A stretch of 64,000 nucleotides of DNA from Pseudoneobacillus sp042683745 (lineage in GTDB: Bacteria > Bacillota > Bacilli > Bacillales > Cytobacillaceae), in assembly GCF_042683745.1 (NCBI RefSeq), contig NZ_JBHUJX010000008.1, positions 62,001 to 126,000 of the forward strand, read 5' to 3'. The notes below the pieces were generated by a model. That model was not told the origin of the DNA, did no database searches, and saw only the letters and a list, made by a program, of their open reading frames with translations. Shown piece after piece: positions 8,675 to 17,147 of this stretch (its first letter is position 1; each line of letters opens with the position of its first letter). The translations under genes were made by a program, and so were the position numbers.

Positions 8675-9349
8675 ATGACAACTAATATTGCAAACATGAT
8701 TGATCATACAGCTTTAAAGGCGAATACGACAAAAGAGGAAATTTTAAAATTAGTAGAGGAAGCAAAGGAATATAAGTTTGCATCCGTTTGCGTTAATCCA
8801 ACTTGGGTTAAAACAGCTTCTGAATTATTAAAAGATACTCCAGAAGTAAAAGTATGTACTGTTATCGGTTTCCCGTTAGGGGCAAATACACCTGAGGTAA
8901 AAGCATTCGAAACGAGCAATGCCATCGAAAATGGTGCAACTGAAGTCGATATGGTAATAAATATTGGTGCACTAAAAGATAGGAATGATGAATTAGTCGA
9001 AAGAGATATTCGTGCGGTTGTGGATGCAGCAAAAGGAAAAGCTCTTACAAAGGTAATTATTGAAACTTCATTGTTAACTGATGAAGAAAAAGAAAGAGCT
9101 TGCCAAATCGCTGTAAAGGCCGGTACTGATTTTGTAAAAACTTCAACAGGATTTTCTACAGGTGGAGCTACTGTTGCTGATATTGCATTAATGAGAAAAA
9201 CGGTTGGTCCTACACTAGGAGTAAAAGCATCAGGTGGAGTTAGAAATCGTGAGGACACATTGGCATTAATAGAAGCGGGTGCAACGCGCATCGGAGCTAG
9301 TTCAGGAGTCTCTATTGTGAAAGGTGAAACTTCTAATAGTTCATATTAA
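8675..9349 (+). CDS. deoC: Deoxyribose-phosphate aldolase
   Basis: A 224-residue class I aldolase that splits deoxyribose-5-phosphate into acetaldehyde and glyceraldehyde-3-phosphate. The Schiff-base lysine lies in DFVKTSTGFSTGGAT and the proton-relay lysine in GVKASGGVRN; MIDHTALKANTT is the family N-terminus. Length equals that of the B. subtilis enzyme. It is preceded by GGAAAGGAT and followed 29 bp later by cdd, forming a salvage unit with deoR. The nupC and pdp genes found next to it in B. subtilis are not present here. Confidence 0.97.
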   Translation: MTTNIANMIDHTALKANTTKEEILKLVEEAKEYKFASVCVNPTWVKTASELLKDTPEVKVCTVIGFPLGANTPEVKAFETSNAIENGATEVDMVINIGALKDRNDELVERDIRAVVDAAKGKALTKVIIETSLLTDEEKERACQIAVKAGTDFVKTSTGFSTGGATVADIALMRKTVGPTLGVKASGGVRNREDTLALIEAGATRIGASSGVSIVKGETSNSSY

Positions 9350-9378
9350 GAAGTTAACTTCTTAGGAGGGTGAAATCG

Positions 9379-9777
9379 ATGGAAGAAAAACAATTAATTC
9401 AAGAAGCACTTACTGCTAGAGAAATGGCCTATGTTCCATATTCAACATTTAAAGTTGGGGCGGCGTTACTTGCTAAAGATGGAACGGTATACAGAGGATG
9501 TAATATCGAAAATGCAGGATATAGCATGACGAATTGTGCGGAGAGAACAGCTTTTTTTAAAGCCGTATCCGAAGGAGTAAGAGATTTTGTCAAAATAGCC
9601 ATCGTGGCAGATACGGAAGGGCCTTGTGCTCCTTGTGGTGCTTGTCGTCAGGTCATTGCTGAGTTTTGTGACCCTGAAATGGAAGTCATCTTAACGAATT
9701 TAAAAGGTGATGTGTTGAATACAACAGTCGCGGAATTGTTACCTGGGGCATTTTTACCGAAGGATTTAAATAAATAA
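9379..9777 (+). CDS. cdd: Cytidine deaminase
   Basis: A 132-residue tetrameric zinc enzyme that turns cytidine and deoxycytidine into the uridines. The catalytic motif CAERTAFF (zinc Cys and proton-shuttling Glu) and the second zinc motif PCAPCGACRQV are intact. The frame opens at 9370, but AGGAGGGTG lies before the ATG at 9379. It follows deoC by 29 bp; together with DeoR this suggests a pyrimidine deoxynucleoside salvage operon instead of the usual Bacillus location of cdd next to era. Confidence 0.96.
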   Translation: MEEKQLIQEALTAREMAYVPYSTFKVGAALLAKDGTVYRGCNIENAGYSMTNCAERTAFFKAVSEGVRDFVKIAIVADTEGPCAPCGACRQVIAEFCDPEMEVILTNLKGDVLNTTVAELLPGAFLPKDLNK

Positions 9778-9782
9778 TACTA

Positions 9783-9816
9783 GGGGAGTAGGCTTTTAGC
9801 TTACTTCCTTTTTTAT
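9783..9816 (+). terminator. Terminator after deoC-cdd
   Basis: GGGAGTAGGCT, a short loop and AGCTTACTTCC form a stem with one bulge and one G-T pair, followed by a T run. Confidence 0.8.
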
Positions 9817-9896
9817 AGGAATGGTTGATAACCTTAATTTTCTGGTTGATACTGTGGGGAAATAGCTAATAAACTTTGATAAAGGAGGTTCATTTA

Positions 9897-10541
9897 ATGT
9901 CTCAAAATATAAAGACTACCTATTCAGGGATATATATTATTATCCTAGCAAGTGGTTTGGCGAAAAGGATGGGAAGGCGTAAACTTACTTTACCTTTTCA
10001 AGGCATTTCAATTATCGAACACCTTTTAAAAAAACTGGAACATATTTTTGTTGAAGGTAGAAAGATTGTTATTCCAACTCAAGATGATGAGTTAATGAAA
10101 ATTGTCTCATCCTTCGATTGTCAGATTATTTATAACGAAACACCTGATAAAGGGATGGGGCACAGTTTATCATTAGCTATTGATTCGCTTCCTAATACAG
10201 CAGAGGCAGCGATAATACTTCTTGGGGATCAGCCAAAACTATGTATGAATGATATTTTAGAAGTTTGCCTTGAATTTAAACGTAGAAGGTTGGAAAATGA
10301 CGAATGTCCAAAAGTAATTATTCAAATGAAATATAGTGATGGACCGGTAGGTCATCCGGTTTTATTTACTAAGCATTTTTTTGATGAATTAAAAGCTTTA
10401 AATGGCGATGTAGGAGGAAGAGAAATTATTCAAAGAAATGAGAGCTTTTTATTTTTCTGTAAAAGTAAGAATGAATATCCAAAAGATGTGGATTCACCTG
10501 ACGATTATCGCCAGTTATTGAAAGAAGAAGGAATGAATTAA
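9897..10541 (+). CDS. MobA-like nucleotidyltransferase (molybdenum cofactor type, PucB/MocA-like)
   Basis: A 214-residue protein with an NTP-transferase fold. The nucleotide-binding start is ILASGLAKRMGRRKLTLPF, close to the LAAGxSxRMGxxK motif, and ILLGDQPKL is the metal-binding strand. GPVGHPVLF and GDVGGREII match the molybdopterin cytidylyltransferase group (MocA, B. subtilis PucB), which activates the cofactor of xanthine dehydrogenase-type enzymes. In the first motif an Ala-Ala is Ala-Ser. AAAGGAGG precedes the ATG at 9897. No molybdenum enzyme is in the window, so the substrate is inferred. Confidence 0.8.
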   Translation: MSQNIKTTYSGIYIIILASGLAKRMGRRKLTLPFQGISIIEHLLKKLEHIFVEGRKIVIPTQDDELMKIVSSFDCQIIYNETPDKGMGHSLSLAIDSLPNTAEAAIILLGDQPKLCMNDILEVCLEFKRRRLENDECPKVIIQMKYSDGPVGHPVLFTKHFFDELKALNGDVGGREIIQRNESFLFFCKSKNEYPKDVDSPDDYRQLLKEEGMN

Positions 10542-10542
10542 A

Positions 10543-10573
10543 AAAGCACCAAGGAATTTAATCCTTTGATGCT
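10543..10573. terminator. Probable bidirectional terminator
   Basis: AGCACCAAGGA and TCCTTTGATGCT form a stem with one imperfection around a short loop, with A and T runs nearby, between two convergent genes. Confidence 0.6.
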
Positions 10574-10574
10574 C

Positions 10575-10775
10575 TTACTGGTGTGGCTTAATTTCTTGAA
10601 CTCTTCCAACCTGTCCATCTGTTAGCCTAACTTTAATGCCATGAGGATGAAACGCCGAGTTTGTTAAGATATCTTTGACAATCCCACTTGTTAGCTTTCC
10701 GGTTCTTTGGTCAGCTTTGAGAACGATATTAACCGATGAACCAGGTGTTATATCCTTTCGGTTTTGCCCATTCAT
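10575..10775 (-). CDS. ywbE: YwbE family protein
   Basis: A 66-residue protein matching the conserved YwbE family: RKDITPGSSVNIVLKADQRTGKLTSGIV, then HPHGIKVRLTDGQVGRVQEI. The pattern looks like a small beta-barrel of the KOW or S4-partner type; the function is not established. It overlaps the stop of the preceding small gene by one base (TAATG), so the two are translated from one transcript. Confidence 0.9.
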   Translation of the reverse strand: MNGQNRKDITPGSSVNIVLKADQRTGKLTSGIVKDILTNSAFHPHGIKVRLTDGQVGRVQEIKPHQ

Positions 10776-10978
10776 TATACACCCATTTTTCTTCGTTGAT
10801 TGCTTACCTTTTTTGTTTGTTGGCTTTGCATTTTTTTCGTCGCTTGAGAACCAGTAGTGTTTGATTTTCCTGCAGCTTGTTGGTTCTTTTTATTAGCTAA
10901 CTGCTGTTTCATCGCTTCTTGCAGGCTCATTTTTTTCTTAGGTGCTCCTACTTGTTCTGATTGATTCGATTCAGTCAT
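10775..10978 (-). CDS. Small basic low-complexity protein upstream of ywbE
   Basis: A 67-residue protein rich in Lys, Gln, Ser and Asn (for example KKMSLQEAMKQQLANKKNQQAAGK). It is predicted to be a short helix followed by a disordered basic tail ending NQRRKMGV. It starts with ATG behind AGGAGGAATGAGGA-like sequence and overlaps ywbE by one base. Nothing identifies a function; its charge would fit an RNA- or ribosome-associated role, which is only a guess. Confidence 0.65.
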   Translation of the reverse strand: MTESNQSEQVGAPKKKMSLQEAMKQQLANKKNQQAAGKSNTTGSQATKKMQSQQTKKVSNQRRKMGV

Positions 10979-11070
10979 TCCTCATTCCTCCTAAACATGT
11001 TTGTACTATTTATATTATAATCTATTCTACTGTATTTTTAAAATCCATCATCAAAAATTGATATATGAAT

Positions 11071-11112
11071 CTAAAACAAACCAAGTACTAAAGTTTACTT
11101 GGTTTGTTTTAG
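11071..11112. terminator. Perfect 17-bp hairpin terminator after lnrN
   Basis: CTAAAACAAACCAAGTA is followed, after an eight-base loop, by its exact complement ending in TTTTAG. It lies just downstream of lnrN on the minus strand and is likely the end of the lnrLMN transcript. Confidence 0.85.
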
Positions 11113-11114
11113 AT

Positions 11115-12275
11115 CTATTCAAATTTTATTTTTCGCATCCCTACAAATAGGAAAAGTAACGCAAATCCAAAGAGAATACCTAGACTGTCTAAAATATTGA
11201 CCAATGAACCCCCGTTAGCCATCAATTCGGTGAATCCTCTTATCGCCCATGTTTGTGGGAAAAACTCTGCCATTTTTTGCATGAAAACAGGTTCAATCTC
11301 AATTGGCCAATAAACGCCGCTGATCATACAAGTCGCCACAACGACTAAATTTCCAATGGAGGATTGCTGCTCAACGGTTTTAACTAAGCCTGCAATCAGA
11401 AGACCTAAGCCAACAATAGCAAGCAGCATAGCTGAAACTAATACTCCTGTGGCAAGAGGGTCTCCCCAGTTCACATCAAACATTAAATGAGTAGCAATCA
11501 TCAACACTCCGAATTGAATCCAACCAATCAGAAAGAAAGATAATAAATAACCAAATGCAATTTGGAATCTCGACGCAGGTGTAGTTAGCATCCGGTACCA
11601 AACGCCATTTTTACGAGCTTCTAAAATCGTTCCAGTTACGCTCATCATCATAATCATTACAAACATAATTGAAAATCCAGACGCTCTTCCAGACATACCA
11701 TCTAATTTCGGAGTAGGGCTCTTCTCATCAATATTTACTTTATTCAGGTTCATAGGGGATGAATCCGCTTGTTTTTGTAATTTTTCATACATAACTGGCC
11801 AAGCCTCACCGCTATATTCGCTCCAGTTGGTTGAAGCAAGTAATTCAATGTTTAACTTTGCAAGTTTATTTGATACGTATTGAGTAATGGTTGAACTAGA
11901 AGTGAATTCAGGAATCTTTTGAAAAGTAACAAGCGGATTACCTTCAGCAGCTAATTGTTCTTGAAAACCTTTAGATATTATGATTGCACCTGGTATTTCT
12001 TTATTTTCAAGCATTACTTTTGCATTTTTAAGTGAACTCTTTTGAATATCGAATAGGGTATTCCCATCCTTTATCTGTTCATATAGTGATTGAGACAGAA
12101 TAGTATGATCTTGATCAACCCATAAAATCTTCATCTTTTCTTCATTATCTCCACCTAAGAGTGAGCCGAAAATCAAAGTGAATAATAGTGGCATGGCGAA
12201 CATAAGTAGATAGCTTTGCTTTTTTTTCAATAATCGTTGTATCTCCATGACACATATAGCCCAAGATTTCTGCAT
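11115..12275 (-). CDS. lnrN: ABC-2 type exporter permease, LnrN/YfiN-like
   Basis: A 386-residue ABC-2 permease: one N-terminal TM (QSYLLMFAMPLLFTLIFGSLLGG), an extracytoplasmic domain of about 150 residues, then five TMs. The end of the extracytoplasmic part shows the motif MFVMIMMMSVTGTILEARKNGVWYRMLTTPAS. It is the last gene of the lnrLMN group, with an AGGAGGAAAG ribosome site and a 12-bp gap from lnrM. In B. subtilis LnrLMN removes linearmycins and related membrane-active polyenes; assigning that substrate here is inferred from gene order and pattern. Confidence 0.85.
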   Translation of the reverse strand: MQKSWAICVMEIQRLLKKKQSYLLMFAMPLLFTLIFGSLLGGDNEEKMKILWVDQDHTILSQSLYEQIKDGNTLFDIQKSSLKNAKVMLENKEIPGAIIISKGFQEQLAAEGNPLVTFQKIPEFTSSSTITQYVSNKLAKLNIELLASTNWSEYSGEAWPVMYEKLQKQADSSPMNLNKVNIDEKSPTPKLDGMSGRASGFSIMFVMIMMMSVTGTILEARKNGVWYRMLTTPASRFQIAFGYLLSFFLIGWIQFGVLMIATHLMFDVNWGDPLATGVLVSAMLLAIVGLGLLIAGLVKTVEQQSSIGNLVVVATCMISGVYWPIEIEPVFMQKMAEFFPQTWAIRGFTELMANGGSLVNILDSLGILFGFALLFLFVGMRKIKFE

Positions 12276-12287
12276 GATCTTTCCTCC

Positions 12288-13490
12288 TTATCTTGCCTTT
12301 AATCGCCACGTACCAATTGATAACGATAAAAGTCCCATTAGTAATAATACAGCCATCGGTACGAATAATTGATTCCATGTTGCACCAGACATAATTTCTA
12401 AGAAGCTTGTTAGTGCCCACTTGTTTGGTGTAATATTTGCAAATATTTGTAGACTTTCTGGGAATACGTAGATCGGTAGCATCGAACCGCCTAATATGGC
12501 AAAGATTTGAATACCAACTCCACTAATGAGATCCGTTGTTTTCGCATCGGAAATGGCAGCAGCTAAGATCATCGATAATCCTGAAACGGCAACTGCATAA
12601 GTCATCCCAACGGCCATAACCTGAAGAACATTATCTCCCCAGTTCACATTAAAGAATAGAGTCGTTGCTGTATAAAATATCAATAATTGAATGACCGCAA
12701 ACATGAGGGTTCCTAAAAATTTTCCAACTAAGATTGAAGTATTACTTGTAGGTGTACTCATTAAGCGAGATAATGTTTCAGTTGAACGCTCCTGAATAAT
12801 CGACTTTGCCCCGACTGTCGCATTAAATAGTAAAAACATAGCAGCCATACCAGCAGCGTAATACTGCATGGAGGAAACAAATTTTTTGCCAATCGATACT
12901 TCCTTAATTTGAAACTCATTTTTACCAGCTTGATTCATCTCGTTATTAAAAGATTTCGCAACATCCTGCATATTGATATTCCCTGTACCTACAGCTGTAG
13001 ATTGAGATAAATCCTTCATCACTGTGGTAGTTGAAACTGACATCGTCTTCACTCGATCTGTAAAGGATGTTAAAACAGATTCAACAACAGAGGCTTTTAA
13101 TTGTTTATCAGATTGAGATAGGATCGTAATCTCCTTTAACTCTCCATTATTTAAACTAGCACTCCATTGTTTTGGGAAAGAAAGACCGACATCAATTTTG
13201 CCATCATCAAGCATATTCTTTAGTTCTTTTTTAGTTGAAACAGATTTTACTGTAATGAAGTTTAGTTCAGATAACACCTCATCTTTAAATGTGACGGCCA
13301 TAGGATCTCGATCCTCTTGGAAGATTCCAACTGTTGTTTCACTAAATCCGCCATCCCCACCCATCACGGAATTAAGGGCAGCTCCTAGTATTGCCGTCAA
13401 AATAAGTGGCATCGCGATCATTGTCAAAAATCCTTTACGATCTTTAAAGCGAATCGTAAAATCTTTCCATGCAATCAATAAGCTTTTCAT
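12288..13490 (-). CDS. lnrM: ABC-2 type exporter permease, LnrM/YfiM-like
   Basis: A 400-residue permease of the same build as its neighbour: an N-terminal TM (GFLTMIAMPLILTAILGAALNS), a long extracytoplasmic segment, then TMs beginning near YYAAGMAAMFLLFNATVGAKSIIQER, with the ABC-2 motif TETLSRLMSTPTS. It should form a heterodimer with LnrN, powered by LnrL. The ATG follows AGGAGGATTACTC, and the gene starts 11 bp after lnrL stops. Confidence 0.85.
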   Translation of the reverse strand: MKSLLIAWKDFTIRFKDRKGFLTMIAMPLILTAILGAALNSVMGGDGGFSETTVGIFQEDRDPMAVTFKDEVLSELNFITVKSVSTKKELKNMLDDGKIDVGLSFPKQWSASLNNGELKEITILSQSDKQLKASVVESVLTSFTDRVKTMSVSTTTVMKDLSQSTAVGTGNINMQDVAKSFNNEMNQAGKNEFQIKEVSIGKKFVSSMQYYAAGMAAMFLLFNATVGAKSIIQERSTETLSRLMSTPTSNTSILVGKFLGTLMFAVIQLLIFYTATTLFFNVNWGDNVLQVMAVGMTYAVAVSGLSMILAAAISDAKTTDLISGVGIQIFAILGGSMLPIYVFPESLQIFANITPNKWALTSFLEIMSGATWNQLFVPMAVLLLMGLLSLSIGTWRLKAR

Positions 13491-13501
13491 GAGTAATCCT
13501 C

Positions 13502-14437
13502 CTAATCGCGCAGTGAGCGGCCTGTTAAAGATAAAAATAGACTCTCTAAGTTTGGTTCTTGTACTTCAAAAGACTGGACTAATACATGGTTGTTTACAGC
13601 ACATGACATAATTTCACCGACAACATGCTGATGGCTTTTAACAAAAATATCAAGTGAACGTTCTTCAGCGTTTGTGACGATTCTTTCTACATCGGACATT
13701 TCTTTTACACATTGGATAAAGGCATCTTCTAAAGAATTCACACTTAACTTAATAACGGTTCCACCAGCCAATCGGTTGCATAAATCTGTTTTCGTACCTA
13801 AAGCAATCATTTTTCCTTGATCGACAATGCCAATTCGATCACATAAAAATTCAACCTCCTCCATGTAATGGCTTGTATAGATGACAGTCATTCCATTTTG
13901 ATTTAATTTTTTTACCGTTTCTAAAATATGATTTCTACTTTGAGGGTCAATTCCTACTGTCGGTTCATCCATAATTAATAATTCAGGCTCATGCATTAGG
14001 GAAGCACCGATATTAATTCGTCTTTTCATCCCACCAGAAAAGGTTTCGATCTTATGCTTTGCCCGATCACTTAGGCCGACGTATTCCAATACTTCGTCAG
14101 ATCGTTTTTTTGCTTGTGATCCAGTCAATCCATACATTCTTCCCCAGAAGAGTAGGTTTTCTTTTGCTGTCATCGTTGGATACAAGGCAATTTCCTGGGG
14201 GACAACACCGATTTTCTTCTTAATGTCCATTGGTTTCTTTTTGACTGAACTTCCACCGACGGTAATTTCACCTGAATCATAAGCAAGCAATCCACAAATC
14301 ATACTGATAGTGGTAGATTTGCCGGCACCATTTGGTCCTAGCAATCCGAAAGATTCCCCTTTATTTACAGTGAATGAAACTCCACGTACTACTTCTTTTT
14401 TATCAAATGATTTTTTTATCTCGGAAACAACTAACAT
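13502..14437 (-). CDS. lnrL: ABC exporter ATP-binding protein, LnrL/YfiL-like
   Basis: A 311-residue ATPase. Walker A is GPNGAGKST, the Q-loop region is GVVPQEIALYPTMTAKENL, the signature is FSGGMKRR, Walker B is LLIMDEP, and a switch His lies in YTSHYMEEVE. The frame is open from 14464, but AAAGGAGTGG lies seven bases before the ATG at 14437. With the two downstream permeases it makes a DrrA/DrrB-like exporter. A hairpin between lnrK and lnrL suggests that lnrLMN also has its own promoter. Confidence 0.92.
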   Translation of the reverse strand: MLVVSEIKKSFDKKEVVRGVSFTVNKGESFGLLGPNGAGKSTTISMICGLLAYDSGEITVGGSSVKKKPMDIKKKIGVVPQEIALYPTMTAKENLLFWGRMYGLTGSQAKKRSDEVLEYVGLSDRAKHKIETFSGGMKRRINIGASLMHEPELLIMDEPTVGIDPQSRNHILETVKKLNQNGMTVIYTSHYMEEVEFLCDRIGIVDQGKMIALGTKTDLCNRLAGGTVIKLSVNSLEDAFIQCVKEMSDVERIVTNAEERSLDIFVKSHQHVVGEIMSCAVNNHVLVQSFEVQEPNLESLFLSLTGRSLRD

Positions 14438-14532
14438 GAATTCGCCACTCCTTTTGCTCATCAATTCTTAATTTAATTTTATATCGAGAAGAAATCTTTT
14501 CCATGTGGCGTGAGGTAGAAATTTCCTCATGA

Positions 14533-14556
14533 AAAAAAGACCTAATTAGGCCTTTT
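14533..14556 (-). terminator. Terminator between lnrK and lnrL
   Basis: On the minus strand AAAAGGCCTAA and TTAGGTCTTTT pair with one mismatch, and T residues follow. It lies 37 bp after the lnrK stop and before lnrL, so lnrJK and lnrLMN are probably separate or attenuated transcripts. Confidence 0.65.
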
Positions 14557-14592
14557 CAATTTTGGTATATGCTAAAAGTCATGTGCAAATGG

Positions 14593-15264
14593 TCATTCGA
14601 ATGTAGTGATTCCGTATCTGACGGCGAAAATCGCTGCTTGGGTACGATCACGAAGCTCTAATTTATTTATGAGATTGGATACATGATTTTTTACTGTTCC
14701 CTCTGTAATAAATAGGATACTGGCAATTTCTTTATTACTATAGCCAAATCCAAGTTGACGCAATACATCGATTTCACGTTCAGTTAATTCTCGTATAATC
14801 TTCGGTGCTGTTTCTATTTTTTCAGTCTGTGAATCTATTTCTCTTGTTTTCTTTAACTCTTTTAACATTTGTGCAGTAATATCTGGTGGTAAAACGATTC
14901 CGCCAGATTGGACAGTTAGGATTGCTTTAACAATCGTATCCGTTGACATATCTTTTAATAAATAGCCACTTGCCCCTTCTTCTAATGCTTCAAATATTAG
15001 TTCACTGTCTTTAAATGTGGTCAACATTAAGACTTTTGTTTCCGTTGTATATTTGGTTATTAAACCTGTACCTTCGACGCCATTTGTGCCGGGCATCCGT
15101 ATGTCCATTAATACAATATCTGGCTTCAATAACTTTACTTTTTCAAACGCTTCAAGACCATCACCTGCTGTAGCGATAATTTCGAGCTCTGGTCGTAAAC
15201 CTAATAGTGTGGCTAAACCATCTCTAATAAGTGGTTGATCATCGACAATTATAATCTTAATCAT
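14593..15264 (-). CDS. lnrK: NarL-type response regulator, LnrK/YfiK-like
   Basis: A 223-residue protein: receiver domain (IIVDDQPLIRDGL, phosphoacceptor Asp in DIVLMDIRMPG, Lys in GYLLKDMS) and a C-terminal LuxR-type HTH (LTEREIDVLRQLGFGYSNKEIASILFITEGTVKNHVSNLINKL, here quoted in part only as TEREIDVL and EGTVKNHV). It should be phosphorylated by the kinase whose stop codon overlaps its start (ATGA) and activate lnrLMN. The ribosome site is AGGAGGCAATAA. The linearmycin-type role is inferred from the five-gene order shared with B. subtilis. Confidence 0.9.
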   Translation of the reverse strand: MIKIIIVDDQPLIRDGLATLLGLRPELEIIATAGDGLEAFEKVKLLKPDIVLMDIRMPGTNGVEGTGLITKYTTETKVLMLTTFKDSELIFEALEEGASGYLLKDMSTDTIVKAILTVQSGGIVLPPDITAQMLKELKKTREIDSQTEKIETAPKIIRELTEREIDVLRQLGFGYSNKEIASILFITEGTVKNHVSNLINKLELRDRTQAAIFAVRYGITTFE

Positions 15265-16454
15265 TTATTGCCTCCTAAAATCCACTTTTTACTCATAAGT
15301 GGAAATTGTACTTTCGTTTGAAATCCTTCTCCTACAATACTCTCATATAACACAGTTCCACCATGTTCCTCGATCCGTTCCTTCATATTTATCAACCCAA
15401 ATCCAGGTTCAATTGAATGGGTACCTTTTCCATTATCCTTCGTGCGAATCGTAATTGTATCATTCGTGCAATGGATTTCTAATTGAAAAGAAGTAGCCAT
15501 TCCATGACGTTTCGCATTTGTTAAAGATTCTTGAATCGTTCGAATGATGGTCGGTTGAAGTGAAATAGGTATAATGGACGGATCACCAGTTAGTTCAAAT
15601 ATTGTCTCTAATTGTGCCATTTTATAAAAATCCTCGAGTAGTTTTCTGATGGATTGAATTAAAGTGAGCTGATCTCCTTCGTCCTCGTGTAAAGTTCTTA
15701 CAGAAAAACGGATTTCTTGAAGTGCTTCACGCGCAAGAGTATCACAAACAACTATCGTTTCTTCAGCCTTTTGAATATCGAGCTTTATTAATGCTTTGCC
15801 GAGCTCTAATTGTACGAGTAATGCCGTCATTTTATGTCCAACCGTATCATGGATTTCCCTTGCAATTCGATTTCTTTCTCGAATAGTTGTTAATTCTTCT
15901 ACTTGTTTGGAATACTTTTGAAGCTGACCATGTGCCTCAGATAAAGCATGGTGAGAATGGTTCATTTGTTCAAATTGTTCGTTCATCGTTTCGCGAGCTT
16001 CAAGTAATTTACGAATAAGATCACCAACTATAGCACCAAAAACAACGAAAGAAATACTAATTAAATTGTCTAGAACAACTATAGTTCCTGTTACCCGCCA
16101 CCAATACAACATGACAATTATCCATAACACAAAGGCTACCCCGGAACTCCATTGCAACACTTTCTTATTTGAAACGCTAAGAAACACGGTTACTGAAACA
16201 ACTCCTAATACGATTAAATAAATCGTAGAGCCAGGAAAAAGAAATCCATATGTAAAGGCTAATAAAGCGTCTGTAAATAAATAAGTTTGCAAAAGTTTTT
16301 GGCTTTTGTTTGAGAAAATCCTGAAATGATTAAAAAAGAATACAAATGTAGCAACAAATACATAAATTTTAAGAAAATGGTTGTCTTCTGGTACCTTTAT
16401 GTAAAAGACATAACTTAATAAAATAAACATAATTAATCGTGTGTAACTTAACAA
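15261..16454 (-). CDS. lnrJ: Sensor histidine kinase, LnrJ/YfiJ-like
   Basis: A 397-residue DesK/NarX-type kinase. About five to six closely spaced TMs occupy residues 1-145 with almost no outside loop, so it probably senses inside the membrane. A coiled-coil linker follows, then the dimerisation and phosphorylation motif REIHDTVGHKM (HisKA_3) and an HATPase with TIRTKDNGKG and GFGLINMKERIEEHGG. The start appears to be TTG at 16454 close behind GGGGTGAGG; an ATG nine codons in is an alternative. It is translationally coupled to lnrK. Confidence 0.88.
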   Translation of the reverse strand: MLSYTRLIMFILLSYVFYIKVPEDNHFLKIYVFVATFVFFFNHFRIFSNKSQKLLQTYLFTDALLAFTYGFLFPGSTIYLIVLGVVSVTVFLSVSNKKVLQWSSGVAFVLWIIVMLYWWRVTGTIVVLDNLISISFVVFGAIVGDLIRKLLEARETMNEQFEQMNHSHHALSEAHGQLQKYSKQVEELTTIRERNRIAREIHDTVGHKMTALLVQLELGKALIKLDIQKAEETIVVCDTLAREALQEIRFSVRTLHEDEGDQLTLIQSIRKLLEDFYKMAQLETIFELTGDPSIIPISLQPTIIRTIQESLTNAKRHGMATSFQLEIHCTNDTITIRTKDNGKGTHSIEPGFGLINMKERIEEHGGTVLYESIVGEGFQTKVQFPLMSKKWILGGNK

Positions 16455-16537
16455 AACCTCACCCCAAAATTGATAAAAAATAATTCTATCTTGAATATTT
16501 CGTTTTACTAAGCGAAAAGACCTCTTTTAAATGCAAA

Positions 16538-16570
16538 AAAAGAAGACTCGTTTAAGAGTCTTCTTCTTGA
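16538..16570 (-). terminator. Terminator downstream of ypzG and repeat copy 1
   Basis: AAGAAGACTC and GAGTCTTCTT pair around a six-base loop, with a T run on the minus strand. It most likely ends the ypzG transcript after it has crossed the interspersed repeat, just upstream of lnrJ. Confidence 0.8.
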
Positions 16571-16575
16571 AAATG

Positions 16576-16750
16576 TCCAGCTCCAGCGCCTAGCCCCGAC
16601 GGACAGGATGTACTAGTGTCGACAATGCGACAGGACGTCGCGTTATTGTCGACCTCGAGGTCAAATGTTCGCCACCCAAAAAGTCAAAAAACGACTTTCC
16701 GGGTGGCAAAGCATTTGCTTGTCGGGGCTAATCAAGGCGCTTTCGCTTTT
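16576..16750. repeat. Interspersed Bacillaceae repeat, copy 1 (175 bp)
   Basis: The left end reads CCAGCTCCAGCGCCTAGCCC and the right end GTCGGGGCTAATCAAGGCGC, so the ends are complementary and can close a long stem. Inside are a shared core (GTACTAGTGTCGACAATGCG, with a nested GTCGAC palindrome) and a variable hairpin (GCCACCC/GGGTGGC). A second copy lies at 27959-28215. Its GC content is far above its surroundings. It sits in the 3' region of ypzG. Repeats with these ends are common in Bacillaceae intergenic regions by recollection; their function is unknown. Confidence 0.85.
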
Positions 16751-16766
16751 CTGTTATCAGATATCC

Positions 16767-16919
16767 TTACCATCTGTGAGCCTTTGCATTACTTTTTAGG
16801 ATAATGGTATTTTGAGTTAATTGAGTATGACCATTAACTTGTGATTTCGAACGCTTAGGTCTTGTCCAATTATGGTGAAACTGCTGAGAATGTGGATCTA
16901 AATGATCTTTATAACTCAT
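16767..16919 (-). CDS. ypzG: YpzG family small protein
   Basis: A 50-residue protein translated by hand: it starts MSYKDHLDPHSQQFHHNW, continues TRPKRSKSQVNGHTQ and ends KSNAKAHRW. This matches the pattern of the conserved Bacillus YpzG family as I recall it. The ATG at 16919 follows GAGGTGA with seven bases between. It is hydrophilic, basic and His/Asn/Gln rich, like small spore-related proteins; its function is unknown. Its stop lies just outside repeat copy 1. Confidence 0.8.
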   Translation of the reverse strand: MSYKDHLDPHSQQFHHNWTRPKRSKSQVNGHTQLTQNTIILKSNAKAHRW

Positions 16920-17147
16920 TTTTGAATCACCTCATCATTAGGATTGGATTATCTGAACATGATATTACATGAATATCATTTAAAGTATTTGATCATTTAT
17001 AAGGAAATATTCTTTTTCCATTAGTTAAAACAGTATATAAGTAAAACTTCATAAAATAGTTGAAAATAAAAAGTAAACATCACTATAAAGAACGTATTTT
17101 ATCACTTATAATTAGGGGTATTCCTTTATTATGGCTGTAATCGTAAA

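Noticed and set aside
8704..9291. A 195-codon open frame on the minus strand
   Set aside because: Antisense to deoC; rich in Ser, Phe and Val as expected from the complement of a conserved gene, with no start signal.
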